A stretch of DNA of 64,000 nucleotides from Anaerolineae bacterium (lineage in GTDB: Bacteria > Chloroflexota > Anaerolineae > Caldilineales > Caldilineaceae), in NCBI GenBank assembly GCA_030432295.1, contig JAUIHI010000035.1, positions 1 through 64,000 on the forward strand, in the 5' to 3' direction. The position numbers were made by a program, and so were the translations under genes. How positions within the stretch are numbered: the stretch's first letter is position 1; every line of letters starts with the position of its first letter. Shown here one piece after another: positions 17,048-25,701 of the stretch. The notes below the pieces were generated by a model. It worked only from the letters and a program-made list of their open reading frames with translations. It did not search any database and was not told the origin of the DNA.

Positions 17048-17075
17048 CCACCTTTCTGCTTACAGCAAAAGGTGG
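17048..17075. repeat. Small inverted repeat upstream of the kinase gene
   Basis: CCACCTTT and AAAGGTGG (8 bp) are separated by 12 nt, about 50 nt before the kinase ATG on the minus strand. It could be an operator or a leader hairpin; there is no other support. Confidence 0.35.
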
Positions 17076-17098
17076 CGTGCCTTCCATCAAAACGGGCC

Positions 17099-17151
17099 AA
17101 AAAATTCCCCAGGCCAACTATCCACTTGCCAGGATAGTTGGCCTGGGGAAT
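17099..17151 (-). terminator. Strong terminator with a 20-bp perfect stem
   Basis: The arms 17104-17123 and 17132-17151 are perfect complements (8-nt loop); on the minus strand they are followed by TTTTTT (17099-17104). It lies 39 nt after the YggT-family gene and isolates it from the two-component operon. Confidence 0.8.
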
Positions 17152-17189
17152 AGGAACTCGGACAGGCATCTTTGCGATGGCGTGCTGGC

Positions 17190-17723
17190 TTATATGCGAT
17201 TGACCCGGCTGGTTGTGCTGATATATCTGTCGCGCTGTGAGGTGCCCATCACAAAAGCCACCAATTTGGCAAGCAGTCCAGAGAGCAAAGCATAGACAAG
17301 AATTGCCACCAACGCATTCCAATCAAAGACCATCCCCTCATAGCTCGGCTGTCCGAAGAGTCCTGCGAAGGGCGCAAGGAAAGGGTCTGTGATTCTGTAG
17401 ATCAGTTGTGCAAAGCCAGCGGCCGGGTTGGCCCCCAGCAAACCCAGCACAAAGCGGATTCCCAATAGGCCCTGGACAATCCCAAAGAGCAGAAAAATCA
17501 CCTGCTGAATTCTGACGACCTGCACAAGTCGGGCGGCATAGGGGTCGCGTGTGACGGTTTCTGTCTGATACGCTATTGGAGGCTGATAGGCCATTGCGGG
17601 GGGCGGGTTATACGGGTCCGGATCGTCGATTTCCACGCTGTGCGAATTTACAACCACAGGCCCAACAGTCCCTCTGTCATAATTCGTCACTTCTGTATAT
17701 TCTTCACGTCGCTGTACAGTCAT
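17190..17723 (-). CDS. YggT-family membrane protein
   Basis: 177 aa from the ATG at 17723 behind GGGAGG. A ~75-residue soluble N-terminus (Pro/Asp/Tyr-rich) precedes a YggT domain: two hydrophobic helices around IFLLFGIVQGLLGIRFVLGLLGAN and WNALVAILVYALLSGLLAKLVAFVMG, with the conserved ITDPFLAPF linker. YggT proteins are small integral membrane proteins linked to osmotic tolerance or division-site functions in other bacteria; the role here is unproven. It is divergent from recD2. Confidence 0.8.
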   Translation of the reverse strand: MTVQRREEYTEVTNYDRGTVGPVVVNSHSVEIDDPDPYNPPPAMAYQPPIAYQTETVTRDPYAARLVQVVRIQQVIFLLFGIVQGLLGIRFVLGLLGANPAAGFAQLIYRITDPFLAPFAGLFGQPSYEGMVFDWNALVAILVYALLSGLLAKLVAFVMGTSQRDRYISTTSRVNRI

Positions 17724-17887
17724 TGTTCCCTCCCAGGAAATTGACCAAAAGATTGATCTCCACACTTTATTTCGTTCGTGAGATTTCATTCGTGAGCCAA
17801 CTATCAGCCGATTCCAGCATAGGGAGAAAGAGAGTCATCCACAACGACACTATCGACAGCTTCTTGGCCCGAAAATGACAGTTCCCA

Positions 17888-17905
17888 CCTGTCGCTAGAG
17901 ACAGG
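17888..17905. promoter_or_regulatory. Short inverted repeat in the divergent yggT/recD2 region
   Basis: CCTGTC-6 nt-GACAGG, flanked by CA...GGTG. It lies about 97 nt upstream of recD2 in a 278-bp divergent intergenic region that holds no gene. It could be an operator. Confidence 0.3.
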
Positions 17906-18001
17906 CCGGTGTAATTCCGTCGCTCTTCTAACCGTCTTCTCCTCCATACAATTGAATGGCTCCCACTTGCCCACGCCCCCCACATCTGCTACCCTTCTCC
18001 T

Positions 18002-20407
18002 ATGAATGGAAACCCACCGGACGTCCTGCGCGGCGTCGTCGAACGCATCACTTTTCACAGCGAAGAGACCGGCTACACCGTTGCCAAACTGGCCCCGGAG
18101 CAGCGGCCCAGCCACCTGCCCCATTGGCAGAGCGAAGTGGCCCTGGTGGGCACAATGCTGGGCGTCACTGTCGGCGAATCGGTGGAGGTGCGCGGGCGCT
18201 GGACAATGCACGCCGAATACGGTAAACAGTTCAGCGTCGAGACGATGCGCTCGGTTCTGCCCGCCACTGTGGCCGGGATGGAAAAGTATCTGGGCAGCGG
18301 GCTGGTGAAGGGCGTCGGCCCGGTCACGGCCAAGCGGATCGTCGCCCATTTTGGCGAGACGACGCTGGATGTGATCGACAGCGAAGTGGGGCGGCTGATC
18401 GAAGTGCCCGGCGTGGGCAAAAAGCGGGTCTCCCTCATCCGCCACGCCTGGGAAGAGCAGCGGGCCATCAAAGAAGTGATGATTTTCTTGCAGGGCAACG
18501 GCGTCAGCACCAGCCTGGCCACCAAAATCTACAAGCGCTACGGCGACGATTCCATTGCCATCGTTCAGGCCGATCCCTACCGGCTGGCCCAGGACATCTA
18601 CGGCATCGGCTTCCTCACTGCGGACAAAATCGCCCAGGCACTGGGGATGGCCCCGGATTCCCCCCAGCGCATCGCCGCGGGGGTGGAATATACCCTCAAT
18701 CAGTCCACCGACGAGGGCCACGTCTTTCTGCCCAGCAATGAACTGATCGCCCAGGCCGCGGAGTTGCTGGGCGTCAGCCGGGAGCAGACCGCGGCTGGTG
18801 TGCTCCATCTGCGTGGGGGCGACCGGGTGAAAGTCTCCCCCACAGCCGGGGCCGACGCGCCCAATCTGAGTTGGGCGGTCACAGGCGTCTACGGCGACGA
18901 TGGGGGCGAAGTGCAACTGGCCTTAGCCGAGCAGAAGGCCGCCTACGCCGCGCCTGCGCCGGATGAGGTGGCGGCCTTTTTGCAGGAGGAGCAGGCCGTC
19001 TATCTGACACCTCTCTACTTCGGCGAAGTGGGGGTGAGCAACCGGCTGCATCGCCTGCTTGCGCCGGGCATCAGCCGCTTTGACCATTTCCAAAGCTGGA
19101 ATTGGGACCAGAGTTTTGCCGAAATGGAGGCGGAGACGGGCTTTGTGTTGGCCGAAAAGCAGCGGCTGGCCGTGCGCTCGGCTCTGACCCATCGGCTGAC
19201 AATCCTCACCGGCGGGCCGGGCACGGGAAAAACGACGACTGTTCGCACGATTCTGCGTCTCTGCCAGGCGACGGGCCGCACCGCACTGCTGGCCGCGCCT
19301 ACGGGCCGGGCCGCCAAACGGCTCTCGGAGACCACCGGCGAGGAGGCCAAGACCATCCACCGGCTGCTGGAATTCCAGCCCAGCGAGGGGATGAGCTTCA
19401 AACGCAACGAAGAATCTCCCCTGGCAGGCGATCTGCTGATTGTGGATGAGGCATCGATGCTCGATCTGATCCTCACCAACAGTCTGCTCAAAGCTGTGCC
19501 GCCCGGAATGCACCTGCTGCTGGTGGGGGATGTGGACCAGTTGCCCAGTGTGGGCGCGGGCAATGTGCTGGAGGATATTATCCGGGCTGTAGAGAACGCG
19601 CAGAAAGAATCTCCCGCAGAGGCGCAGGGGCGCAGAGGGGAGAGTCTGGCCAGTGCGGCGGTGGTGCGGCTGGATACGATTTTTCGTCAGGCTGACGGGA
19701 GCTTTATCATCGAAAATGCCCACCGCATCAACCGGGGGCAGATGCCGGAGATGGACCCGGAGAAGGCCACGGACTTTTTTCTCTTCCGCACGGAAGAGCC
19801 GGAGCGGGCCGCGCAACTGGTCGTCGAATTGGTGCAGGAGCGCATCCCCCGCCGCTTCGCCATCCCCCCCCAGGACATTCAGGTCCTCAGCCCTATGCAC
19901 CGGGGCGTTGTCGGTGTCGGCGCACTCAACGACGCCATCCAAAAAGCCATCAATCCCCCCGACCCCAACCGGCCCGAACGGATGGTGGGCAGCCGCATCT
20001 TCCGGGTGGGCGACCGGGTGATGCAGATTCGCAACAACTACGATAAAGAGGTGTATAATGGGGATATGGGCCACATCACCGGACTGGATGCGATTGAGCA
20101 GCAGGTGGTGGTCTCCATCGACGGCAAGCCCGTGGCCTACGACTTTCTGGAACTGGACGAACTGACCCACGCCTACGCGGTCAGCGTCCACAAGTCCCAG
20201 GGCAGCGAATTTCCCGTCGTTGTGATTCCCGTGCTGACTACCCACTATATGATGCTGCAACGCAACCTGCTCTACACAGCCGTCACCCGTGCTCGCCGCT
20301 TGGTGGTGCTGGTGGGCCAGCCCAGAGCCATCGGCCTGGCCGTGCGCAACAACCGGGTGGCGGCGCGCTACACGGGCTTGACTGAACGGCTACAAACAGG
20401 AGATTAG
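18002..20407 (+). CDS. recD2: RecD2-type ATP-dependent DNA helicase
   Basis: 801 aa. The N-terminal RecD2-specific part (OB-like, then helix-hairpin-helix GRLIEVPGVGKKRVSLI) is followed by a superfamily 1B motor: Walker A TGGPGTGKTTT near residue 405, motif II LIVDEASMLD near 480, and a C-terminal VHKSQGSEFPVVV block and LYTAVTRAR motif. It unwinds DNA 5'-3' in repair, outside a RecBCD complex. Oddity: about 20 residues rich in Glu/Gln/Arg (ENAQKESPAEAQGRRGESL) are inserted in frame before VVRLDTIFRQ, coded by a CGCAGAGG-type low-complexity repeat. Confidence 0.95.
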   Translation: MNGNPPDVLRGVVERITFHSEETGYTVAKLAPEQRPSHLPHWQSEVALVGTMLGVTVGESVEVRGRWTMHAEYGKQFSVETMRSVLPATVAGMEKYLGSGLVKGVGPVTAKRIVAHFGETTLDVIDSEVGRLIEVPGVGKKRVSLIRHAWEEQRAIKEVMIFLQGNGVSTSLATKIYKRYGDDSIAIVQADPYRLAQDIYGIGFLTADKIAQALGMAPDSPQRIAAGVEYTLNQSTDEGHVFLPSNELIAQAAELLGVSREQTAAGVLHLRGGDRVKVSPTAGADAPNLSWAVTGVYGDDGGEVQLALAEQKAAYAAPAPDEVAAFLQEEQAVYLTPLYFGEVGVSNRLHRLLAPGISRFDHFQSWNWDQSFAEMEAETGFVLAEKQRLAVRSALTHRLTILTGGPGTGKTTTVRTILRLCQATGRTALLAAPTGRAAKRLSETTGEEAKTIHRLLEFQPSEGMSFKRNEESPLAGDLLIVDEASMLDLILTNSLLKAVPPGMHLLLVGDVDQLPSVGAGNVLEDIIRAVENAQKESPAEAQGRRGESLASAAVVRLDTIFRQADGSFIIENAHRINRGQMPEMDPEKATDFFLFRTEEPERAAQLVVELVQERIPRRFAIPPQDIQVLSPMHRGVVGVGALNDAIQKAINPPDPNRPERMVGSRIFRVGDRVMQIRNNYDKEVYNGDMGHITGLDAIEQQVVVSIDGKPVAYDFLELDELTHAYAVSVHKSQGSEFPVVVIPVLTTHYMMLQRNLLYTAVTRARRLVVLVGQPRAIGLAVRNNRVAARYTGLTERLQTGD

Positions 20408-20680
20408 ATATTGGGGATTGGATATTACGTAGTGGCGAACTTTTGTTTTCTGTACTTGACGGCAGTTGCCCGTTGTGCGCCCCCAATCTCCAATTAGAAA
20501 TATCGGCATGGTTCATTTGAAGGGTTCGGCATCATTACAATTCGAGACGAGGAGTAGGCACGCCCACGTGCCGGTCGTGGTCGAGTCATCGCCGCACGTG
20601 GGCGTGCTCACTCCTCACTATTTGTAAAGATCGTTTGACGGCAAAATGAACCACGCCGAAATATCCAATACCCAATACCT
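20407..20680. repeat. Nested palindromic intergenic region after recD2
   Basis: This 288-bp gap has no gene. It contains 7-mer-like repeats (GATATTGGGGATTGG at its left end, ATATCCAATACCCAATACC at its right end). Between them lies a nested inverted repeat: outer arms ATATCGGCATGGTTCATTT (20500-20518) and AAATGAACCACGCCGAAATAT (20644-20664), inner arms 20549-20571 and 20594-20616 (21 of 23 pairs, centred on GCACGCCCACGTGC). It looks like a small non-autonomous element inserted into a heptamer hairpin. Confidence 0.5.
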
Positions 20681-20695
20681 GATAGGAGTACTTCA

Positions 20696-21469
20696 ATGAA
20701 CGGAAACAATTCCCCTTCCATCGCCGTACAGTTGTACAGTCTGCGCAATTTCACAAAGGATTTTGCCGAGTTGATCGCCACAGTAGCCGGTGTGGGCTAC
20801 AAAGCTGTGGAACTGGTCGGCACGCCCGGTCTGAGCGGCGCGGATGTGGCCGCGGTTTTGCAGGAGAACGGCGTGACAGCCGTCTCGGCCCACGTGGGCA
20901 TTCAGGGCATGCGAGACGATCTGGCCGGGGCCATCGCCTTTCACAAGGCTGTGGGCAACAGCCATTTGATCGTCCCCGCGCCACCCAGCGAACTGCGCGA
21001 AAGCAACGACGCGGCGGCCTGGCGTGCGCTTGGTGCGGAACTGGGCGGCTATGCGGTTCGTTGTGCAGATGCCGGGATGAGCGTCGGCTATCACAACCAC
21101 TGGTGGGAGATGACCGAAGTGGACGGCAAGCGTTGCATCGACTGGCTGCTGGAAGGCGACCCCAGCGGCAAAGTCTTCTTCGAGCCGGACCTGGCCTGGG
21201 CAGCCAAAGGGGGCGCGGATCCCCTGGCCCTGCTGAAGCAGTACGCGGGCCGCTGTCCTCGGGTCCACGCCAAAGATTTGGCCAAGCCCGGTGAGAACGC
21301 GGATCAGATGGGTCTGGCCGACGTGGGCTACGGCGTGCTGGACTGGGACGCACTCATCCCCGCGGCCAAAGCTGCCGGGGCTACGGCCTTCGTCGTCGAG
21401 CACGACCTGCCCGCGGATGCGGTGGCAAGTGTGACGCGCAGTTTTGAGTTTTTGAGCGGGCGTGTGTAG
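20696..21469 (+). CDS. Sugar-phosphate isomerase/epimerase family (TIM barrel)
   Basis: 257 aa. AP-endonuclease-2/xylose-isomerase-like barrel: SIAVQLYSLR at strand 1, HNHWWEMTE (metal ligand His), FFEPDLAWAAKGG (Glu/Asp ligands), VHAKDLAK (His) and FVVEHDLP (the last Glu). It probably isomerises or epimerises a keto-sugar or inositol derivative using a divalent metal; the substrate is unknown. AGGAG lies 9 nt before the ATG. A second member, in a different subgroup, is at 46158-47030. Confidence 0.85.
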   Translation: MNGNNSPSIAVQLYSLRNFTKDFAELIATVAGVGYKAVELVGTPGLSGADVAAVLQENGVTAVSAHVGIQGMRDDLAGAIAFHKAVGNSHLIVPAPPSELRESNDAAAWRALGAELGGYAVRCADAGMSVGYHNHWWEMTEVDGKRCIDWLLEGDPSGKVFFEPDLAWAAKGGADPLALLKQYAGRCPRVHAKDLAKPGENADQMGLADVGYGVLDWDALIPAAKAAGATAFVVEHDLPADAVASVTRSFEFLSGRV

Positions 21470-21479
21470 TGAACTAATA

Positions 21480-21534
21480 GATGATGAGATAATGGAAGGA
21501 TGAAGTATCGCCATCATCCCATTATCTCATCATC
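21480..21534. repeat. Heptamer-type hairpin
   Basis: The left arm GATGATGAGATAAT plus GGATGA pairs with TCATCC plus ATTATCTCATCATC; the repeat unit is close to 7 nt. It sits 10 bp after the isomerase stop and probably forms an mRNA 3' hairpin. Confidence 0.5.
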
Positions 21535-21579
21535 CTTTGTGTCTTCGGGTCTTAGTGGTTGATAACAGCGAGGTCAGTT

Positions 21580-21999
21580 TTGGCAGCAACAGCAATGTTC
21601 GAGGGGCTGGTCGTGGACCAGCGGGGCAATGCGTCCCCAATCAAATATGTGGGACAGGATGCCTGTTATGTGGTGGATGACGACGGCTTTCTGCGCCACA
21701 TCGACGCCGCGGGCGTGGACCGGCAGGTGCTGGCCTTTCTCAAAGGGCAGGTGGACGAACACCGGGACCTGGCCGTGGGTGGTGTGCTGGAAATGATGGG
21801 CAAGGACGATCTCTTCACGAAAGTGGCGGTGGAAAACTCCATCGACAAAATGGACGAGGCCGTGGGCCAGCCCATTCCCCAGGAGGCGCGCCAGTGGCTG
21901 GGGATGCTCGGCTTCCGCATTGTCATCAACGACAGCGGCGAAGTGGTGGACATCGAAATGCCCGCGGGTGGCATTGAGGGGGACGGGGACGAGTATTGA
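21580..21999 (+). CDS. Conserved-looking acidic protein, unknown function
   Basis: 139 aa. The TTG at 21580 has GAGGT 5 nt upstream and is taken as start; the ATG at 21595 is the alternative. The sequence reads as a compact alpha/beta protein: VVDQRGNASPIKYVGQDACYVVDDDGFLRHIDA, then helical HRDLAVGGVLEMMGKDDLFTKVAVENSID, then FRIVINDSGEVVDIEMP. No membrane segment or known motif. I do not recognise the family. Confidence 0.7.
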   Translation: MAATAMFEGLVVDQRGNASPIKYVGQDACYVVDDDGFLRHIDAAGVDRQVLAFLKGQVDEHRDLAVGGVLEMMGKDDLFTKVAVENSIDKMDEAVGQPIPQEARQWLGMLGFRIVINDSGEVVDIEMPAGGIEGDGDEY

Positions 22000-22029
22000 T
22001 AGAGTTGCCCCGGATTGATCTGCCGACAA

Positions 22030-22090
22030 GAAGCGTGAAACGCAAAACGTGAGATCAGCGACTGATCTCACGTTTTGCGTTTCATGCTTC
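22030..22090. terminator. 29-bp stem between convergent genes
   Basis: Arms 22030-22058 and 22062-22090 match at 28 of 29 positions around a 3-nt loop. The sequence is a chain of 7-mers (GTGAAAC GCAAAAC GTGAGAT). It lies between the convergent 139-aa gene and the OmpR-type regulator, so it could stop transcription from both sides, though no U-tract follows. Confidence 0.55.
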
Positions 22091-22130
22091 TAAAGAGGTA
22101 AGTGGGGAACCACTCGTTGCTTTCCCCTAA

Positions 22131-22880
22131 TTACATCTGGTTCTCTTCCCCATCCGGGGTGTTGATGCGCTGGGGCAGGCAGTAGCCCTGGCCGCGCACG
22201 GTCACGATATAGCGGGGGTTGTCGGCATCCGGCTCAATTTTGCTGCGCAGACGGCGCATGTGAACCCACAGGGATTCGACTGTGCCCCGGCGTACCGGGT
22301 CCCACGCCTTCGCCAGCAGGAAGCCCGGTGAAAGCACCCGGCCCCGGTTGTTGAAGAGGATGTGGACCAGCCGGTTTTCCGTGGGGGTCAGGGTAATCTG
22401 ATTTCCGTCCAGAATGGCGTACTGTTGGGCAAAGTTGATTGCCAAGCGGTCGTCGATGGCCTGTTCCGGGTCCGCGTTTTGGTCCGTAGCCACCCGAAGG
22501 AGTACCCGGCGAATACGGGCAGAGAGTTCGGTGAAGTCGAAGGGTTTGGTGACGTAATCTTCGGCGAAGCGGTTCAGTCCCTCCACCTTCGTGTCCGTGT
22601 CGGAGAGGGCCGACAGGAAAATGATGGAGATATCGCCCATACGGCGCAGCTCTGAGGCAACGGCGAAGCCATCCATGCCGGGCATCATGATGTCGAGGAG
22701 GACCAGGTGGGGCAGCCCTTCTTTCTGAATGATCTCCAGGGCTTCGGTCCCACTGCTAGCAGTGAAGACTTCATATCCTTCGCGCTGAAGGCGTAGATTG
22801 AGCAGAAGGCGGGTGTCGGCGGCATCATCAACAACAAGGATGCGGGTTTTTTCGGGTACTACAGGTACTTCATTCATCAT
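22131..22880 (-). CDS. OmpR/PhoB-family response regulator
   Basis: 249 aa from ATG 22880 (GGAAGGA upstream). Receiver: [14 protein letters not shown], phospho-acceptor in [13 protein letters not shown], Lys in YVTKPFDF. Winged-helix domain in the last ~100 residues: [21 protein letters not shown] and [32 protein letters not shown]. No kinase is adjacent, so it is an orphan in this window and a conceivable partner for any orphan kinase, including the one at 59108-61669. Confidence 0.92.
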   Translation of the reverse strand: MMNEVPVVPEKTRILVVDDAADTRLLLNLRLQREGYEVFTASSGTEALEIIQKEGLPHLVLLDIMMPGMDGFAVASELRRMGDISIIFLSALSDTDTKVEGLNRFAEDYVTKPFDFTELSARIRRVLLRVATDQNADPEQAIDDRLAINFAQQYAILDGNQITLTPTENRLVHILFNNRGRVLSPGFLLAKAWDPVRRGTVESLWVHMRRLRSKIEPDADNPRYIVTVRGQGYCLPQRINTPDGEENQM

Positions 22881-22979
22881 GAACTTCCTTCCGTGAAGAT
22901 AATACAGACGCAAATGGATCGATGTAGTCAGACGTTGTTATGCGTACCTATGGCATGAATGCCAAACACGGACTGACAG

Positions 22980-23162
22980 CTACTTAAGAGAAATACGAAC
23001 TAAGTGAAACACGGACAGCAAAAACAGTAGAATTACAATGTCGTAATCTTTTGTTGGTTGACGTGGTAAACCAGCAATCAAATCGTTATTGATCTTACGA
23101 CTTTCCAGATTATATATCAGATGGGACACAAATGCAAGTGCCAAAATTACAAAAAATTTCAT
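22980..23162 (-). CDS. Possible 60-aa two-helix membrane protein
   Basis: ATG 23162 to 22980. Two hydrophobic stretches (FFVILALAFVSHLIYNL and IVILLFLLSVFHLVRISL) flank a charged loop. The local sequence is more AT-rich than the neighbours and the ribosome-binding site is weak (GGGGTGG). It may be a real small membrane protein or a chance open frame. Confidence 0.4.
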   Translation of the reverse strand: MKFFVILALAFVSHLIYNLESRKINNDLIAGLPRQPTKDYDIVILLFLLSVFHLVRISLK

Positions 23163-23334
23163 TTTTTACCACCCCTGGCCTGGAAATTGTGTGGTCGGAT
23201 ACAGGAAATGGGGTACAATAGGGCCATATTTGAATAATGAGTCTTTCGGCCTATGAGCCGTAGCGGCAATATGTGTGGTTGCATCCCCTGGCCCAGTGGC
23301 AGATGGGGACTATAATCAGGTGGCGAATATTAAG

Positions 23335-24630
23335 ATGATATGGACAAAGATGAAAGCACGTCTGCGAAATTCTTTGATGGTTCTGCTGGTTCTTTCCCTT
23401 ATGCTGGGATCGTTTCTGGCCGGGGGCATCAGCGTCTCTTCTCTGCGTGCTGCGGAAAATCCGCCAGAATTCCAGGTCTTCTGGGAAGCCTGGGATTTGG
23501 TGGTGGCCAATTTCGTGGATCAGGACAAAATAGACTTCACAACTATGACCTACGGAGCCATCGATGGAATGCTGGCTACCCTGGGCGATGAGGGGCATAC
23601 CACATTTTTGCCCCCAGAGGCACTGGAACAGCACGAATCGAGTCTGGAGGGCGAGTTTGAGGGGATCGGGGCCTATGTCTCCCTGGAAGATGGGGAGATT
23701 ACTATCGTGGCCCCCATCGACGGTTCGCCAGCAGAAGCAGCGGGTGTCCTGGCCGGGGATGTGATTCTGGCTGTGGACGGGGAGAATGTGGAGGGGCGCA
23801 CCCTCAATCAGGTGATTGGCCTGATCCGCGGCCCGGCTGATTCGGAAGTTGTGCTGACAATACGCCATTTGGAATCGGATGAGCCGGTAGAGATCGGGAT
23901 CATCCGGGGACGGATTACGCTGGAAAGTGTCAATTGGGCGATGATTCCCGGTACGGATCTGGCCTATGTGCAGATTACCCAATTTGCAGACAACACAGGG
24001 CAGGAATTGGAGGACGCTCTGAAGGAGATCAACCAATTGTCCCAGGAAGATCAGCCCGTCAGCGGCCTGGTGCTGGACCTGCGCAACAATCCCGGAGGCT
24101 ACCTGCGCGAAGCCATCACTGTGGGCAGCCAGTTCTTGCCCCGGGGCGAGATTATTCTGCAGGAAAAGGATGCCAGTGGAAAGGTCGATTCCTACCGATC
24201 CCGGGGCTGGGGTTATGGCCGAGATATCCCGATGGTTGTGTTGATCAACAAAGGGACTGCCAGCGCTGGCGAGATCACAGCCGGCGCGCTCAAGGATAAT
24301 GGGCGGGCGACGCTGTTCGGGGAGACGACTTTTGGGACAGGAACCGTTCTCAATCAGTTCAATCTGAGCGATGGCTCGGCCATTTTGCTGGGTGTGACCA
24401 ATTGGCTGACGCCCGAAGGCGATCTGATCAAAGGCCAGGGGGTGGCCCCGAATGTGGAGGTGGAACTGCCCGCGGATGTTGTCCAACTCAACGCCCGCCG
24501 TCTTTCCGAAGTTGCGCCAGAGGACCTGAATGATATGGAAGACATTCAATTGTACGAAGCGATTAAGTCCCTGCGCAGACAGTTGCAACCGACAACACCT
24601 ACGGCCGCCCAGTCTGGCTCCCGCCGCTAG
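23335..24630 (+). CDS. S41-family C-terminal processing protease with PDZ domain
   Basis: 431 aa from ATG 23335. One N-terminal membrane anchor (SLMVLLVLSLMLGSFLAGGISV), a helical part, a PDZ domain (~residues 105-190: GIGAYVSLEDGEITIVAPIDGSPAEAAG), then the tail-specific protease core with VLDLRNNPGG and nucleophile Ser in NKGTASAGE. The usual base Lys in TFGKG is Thr here (TFGTGTV), a variant I recall in other S41 relatives of Chloroflexota and Actinobacteria. It probably trims or degrades envelope proteins. Confidence 0.9.
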   Translation: MIWTKMKARLRNSLMVLLVLSLMLGSFLAGGISVSSLRAAENPPEFQVFWEAWDLVVANFVDQDKIDFTTMTYGAIDGMLATLGDEGHTTFLPPEALEQHESSLEGEFEGIGAYVSLEDGEITIVAPIDGSPAEAAGVLAGDVILAVDGENVEGRTLNQVIGLIRGPADSEVVLTIRHLESDEPVEIGIIRGRITLESVNWAMIPGTDLAYVQITQFADNTGQELEDALKEINQLSQEDQPVSGLVLDLRNNPGGYLREAITVGSQFLPRGEIILQEKDASGKVDSYRSRGWGYGRDIPMVVLINKGTASAGEITAGALKDNGRATLFGETTFGTGTVLNQFNLSDGSAILLGVTNWLTPEGDLIKGQGVAPNVEVELPADVVQLNARRLSEVAPEDLNDMEDIQLYEAIKSLRRQLQPTTPTAAQSGSRR

Positions 24631-24649
24631 GGCGAGGTTGAGGCACTCG

Positions 24650-24700
24650 GCGTAAAAAGAGAAGGGCAGACCGGCTGGGTCTGCCCTTCTCTTTTTACGC
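24650..24700. terminator. 23-bp perfect hairpin terminator
   Basis: Arms 24650-24672 and 24678-24700 are perfect complements with a 5-nt loop and an internal CTTTTTAC tract. It follows the protease stop by 20 bp and separates it from the convergent nadD, so it probably works in both directions. Confidence 0.8.
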
Positions 24701-24861
24701 TGTCCCGGAGGTGGCACGGGTTTAAGTTGTGACTCAACGAAAATAACTCCCCAAAAGTCTCCGGCACTTCACGCACAGCAACGGGGTGATCGTTGCGTAC
24801 CGACTCGCTCGCACAGAAAGTGCCGGGGACTTTGTCCGGGTAATCAATTCTTTGAAATAGC

Positions 24862-25545
24862 CTAAGTTGTGACGGCGGCTTTGTAGAGCTTGTGTTCGTG
24901 GATGTAGCGTTCCACCAGGCGGGGGACCTGATAGCGGATGGGCTGGCCTGCACGCACCCGGCGCTGGATAATATTGCTGGCGATTTCCAACTCTGGCATA
25001 TCCAGAATAATCACCTTCTCCTGGACACCGGGCAGGGCGCTGTTTAGCCGTTCCCAATCGATCTCCACATCGTGACGGCTGAGGGCCACCAGACGGCAAT
25101 TCTCCACCAGCCACTGGGCTTCACTCCAGTTGGGAAGGTCGCCCATACTGTCCATCCCCATCAGAAAGTAGAGTTCCACCTGGCTGTCCACCCGTTCCCG
25201 CACCAGCCGCACCATATCCGCGGTGTAGTGGGGGCCAGGACGGTCCGCGTCCACCCGACTGACCCGGATGTAGTCGCTGTCTGCGGTGGCAAGCTGGGCC
25301 ATGCGGATGCGATGCTCCACCCCGGCCAGGCGACGGTGCTGCTTGTGGGGCGGATCCCCCGCGGGGACCAGATAGACCCTATCCAACCCCAATTGAAACC
25401 AGGCCTCTTCGGCCAGAATCAGGTGGCCGATGTGGATGGGATCGAAAGTTCCGCCAAAGATGCCAATGCGGAGGCTGCCCCGCTCCGGGGTCAATGCACT
25501 CAGCCCGTCTTCCCGGCTATACGCACCGTTGATTACCTGCTGCAT
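24862..25545 (-). CDS. nadD: Nicotinate-nucleotide adenylyltransferase
   Basis: 227 aa from ATG 25545. Nucleotidyltransferase signature [15 protein letters not shown] near residue 30, with VPAGDPPHK (substrate-binding loop), FLMGMDSM and the C-terminal ISNxIQxR-type motif [18 protein letters not shown]. It joins ATP and nicotinate mononucleotide to give deamido-NAD in NAD biosynthesis. It lies downstream of obg on the same strand, a common bacterial pairing; a palindromic repeat separates them. Confidence 0.95.
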   Translation of the reverse strand: MQQVINGAYSREDGLSALTPERGSLRIGIFGGTFDPIHIGHLILAEEAWFQLGLDRVYLVPAGDPPHKQHRRLAGVEHRIRMAQLATADSDYIRVSRVDADRPGPHYTADMVRLVRERVDSQVELYFLMGMDSMGDLPNWSEAQWLVENCRLVALSRHDVEIDWERLNSALPGVQEKVIILDMPELEIASNIIQRRVRAGQPIRYQVPRLVERYIHEHKLYKAAVTT

Positions 25546-25576
25546 TCCCGAATCCACCACATTTCTGAAATGAGGG

Positions 25577-25700
25577 AGGACGCAGATGACGCTGAAAAAA
25601 TTGATTTAGAAGTTCGACTTTTCAAAAAAAGTCGAACTTCTAAGTGCCGAAAAATCAGCGTCAATCAGCCTTTTCAGCGCAATCAGCGTCCTCCCCAAAA
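25577..25700. repeat. Nested palindrome between obg and nadD
   Basis: Inner perfect hairpin AGAAGTTCGACTTTT / AAAGTCGAACTTCT (about 25611-25642). Outer arms resemble AGGACGCAGATgaCGCTGA... and ...TCAGCG...AATCAGCGTCCT, a GGACGCAGATT-type dispersed sequence that also appears near 27980 and 48450. The inner part looks like a terminator for obg. Confidence 0.55.
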
Positions 25701-25701
25701 C

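Noticed and set aside
17804-18916. Long open frame opposite the start of recD2
   Set aside because: It is a shadow of recD2 in the complementary strand: low-complexity, His/Gly/Asp-rich translation, no fold motifs, no start signal.
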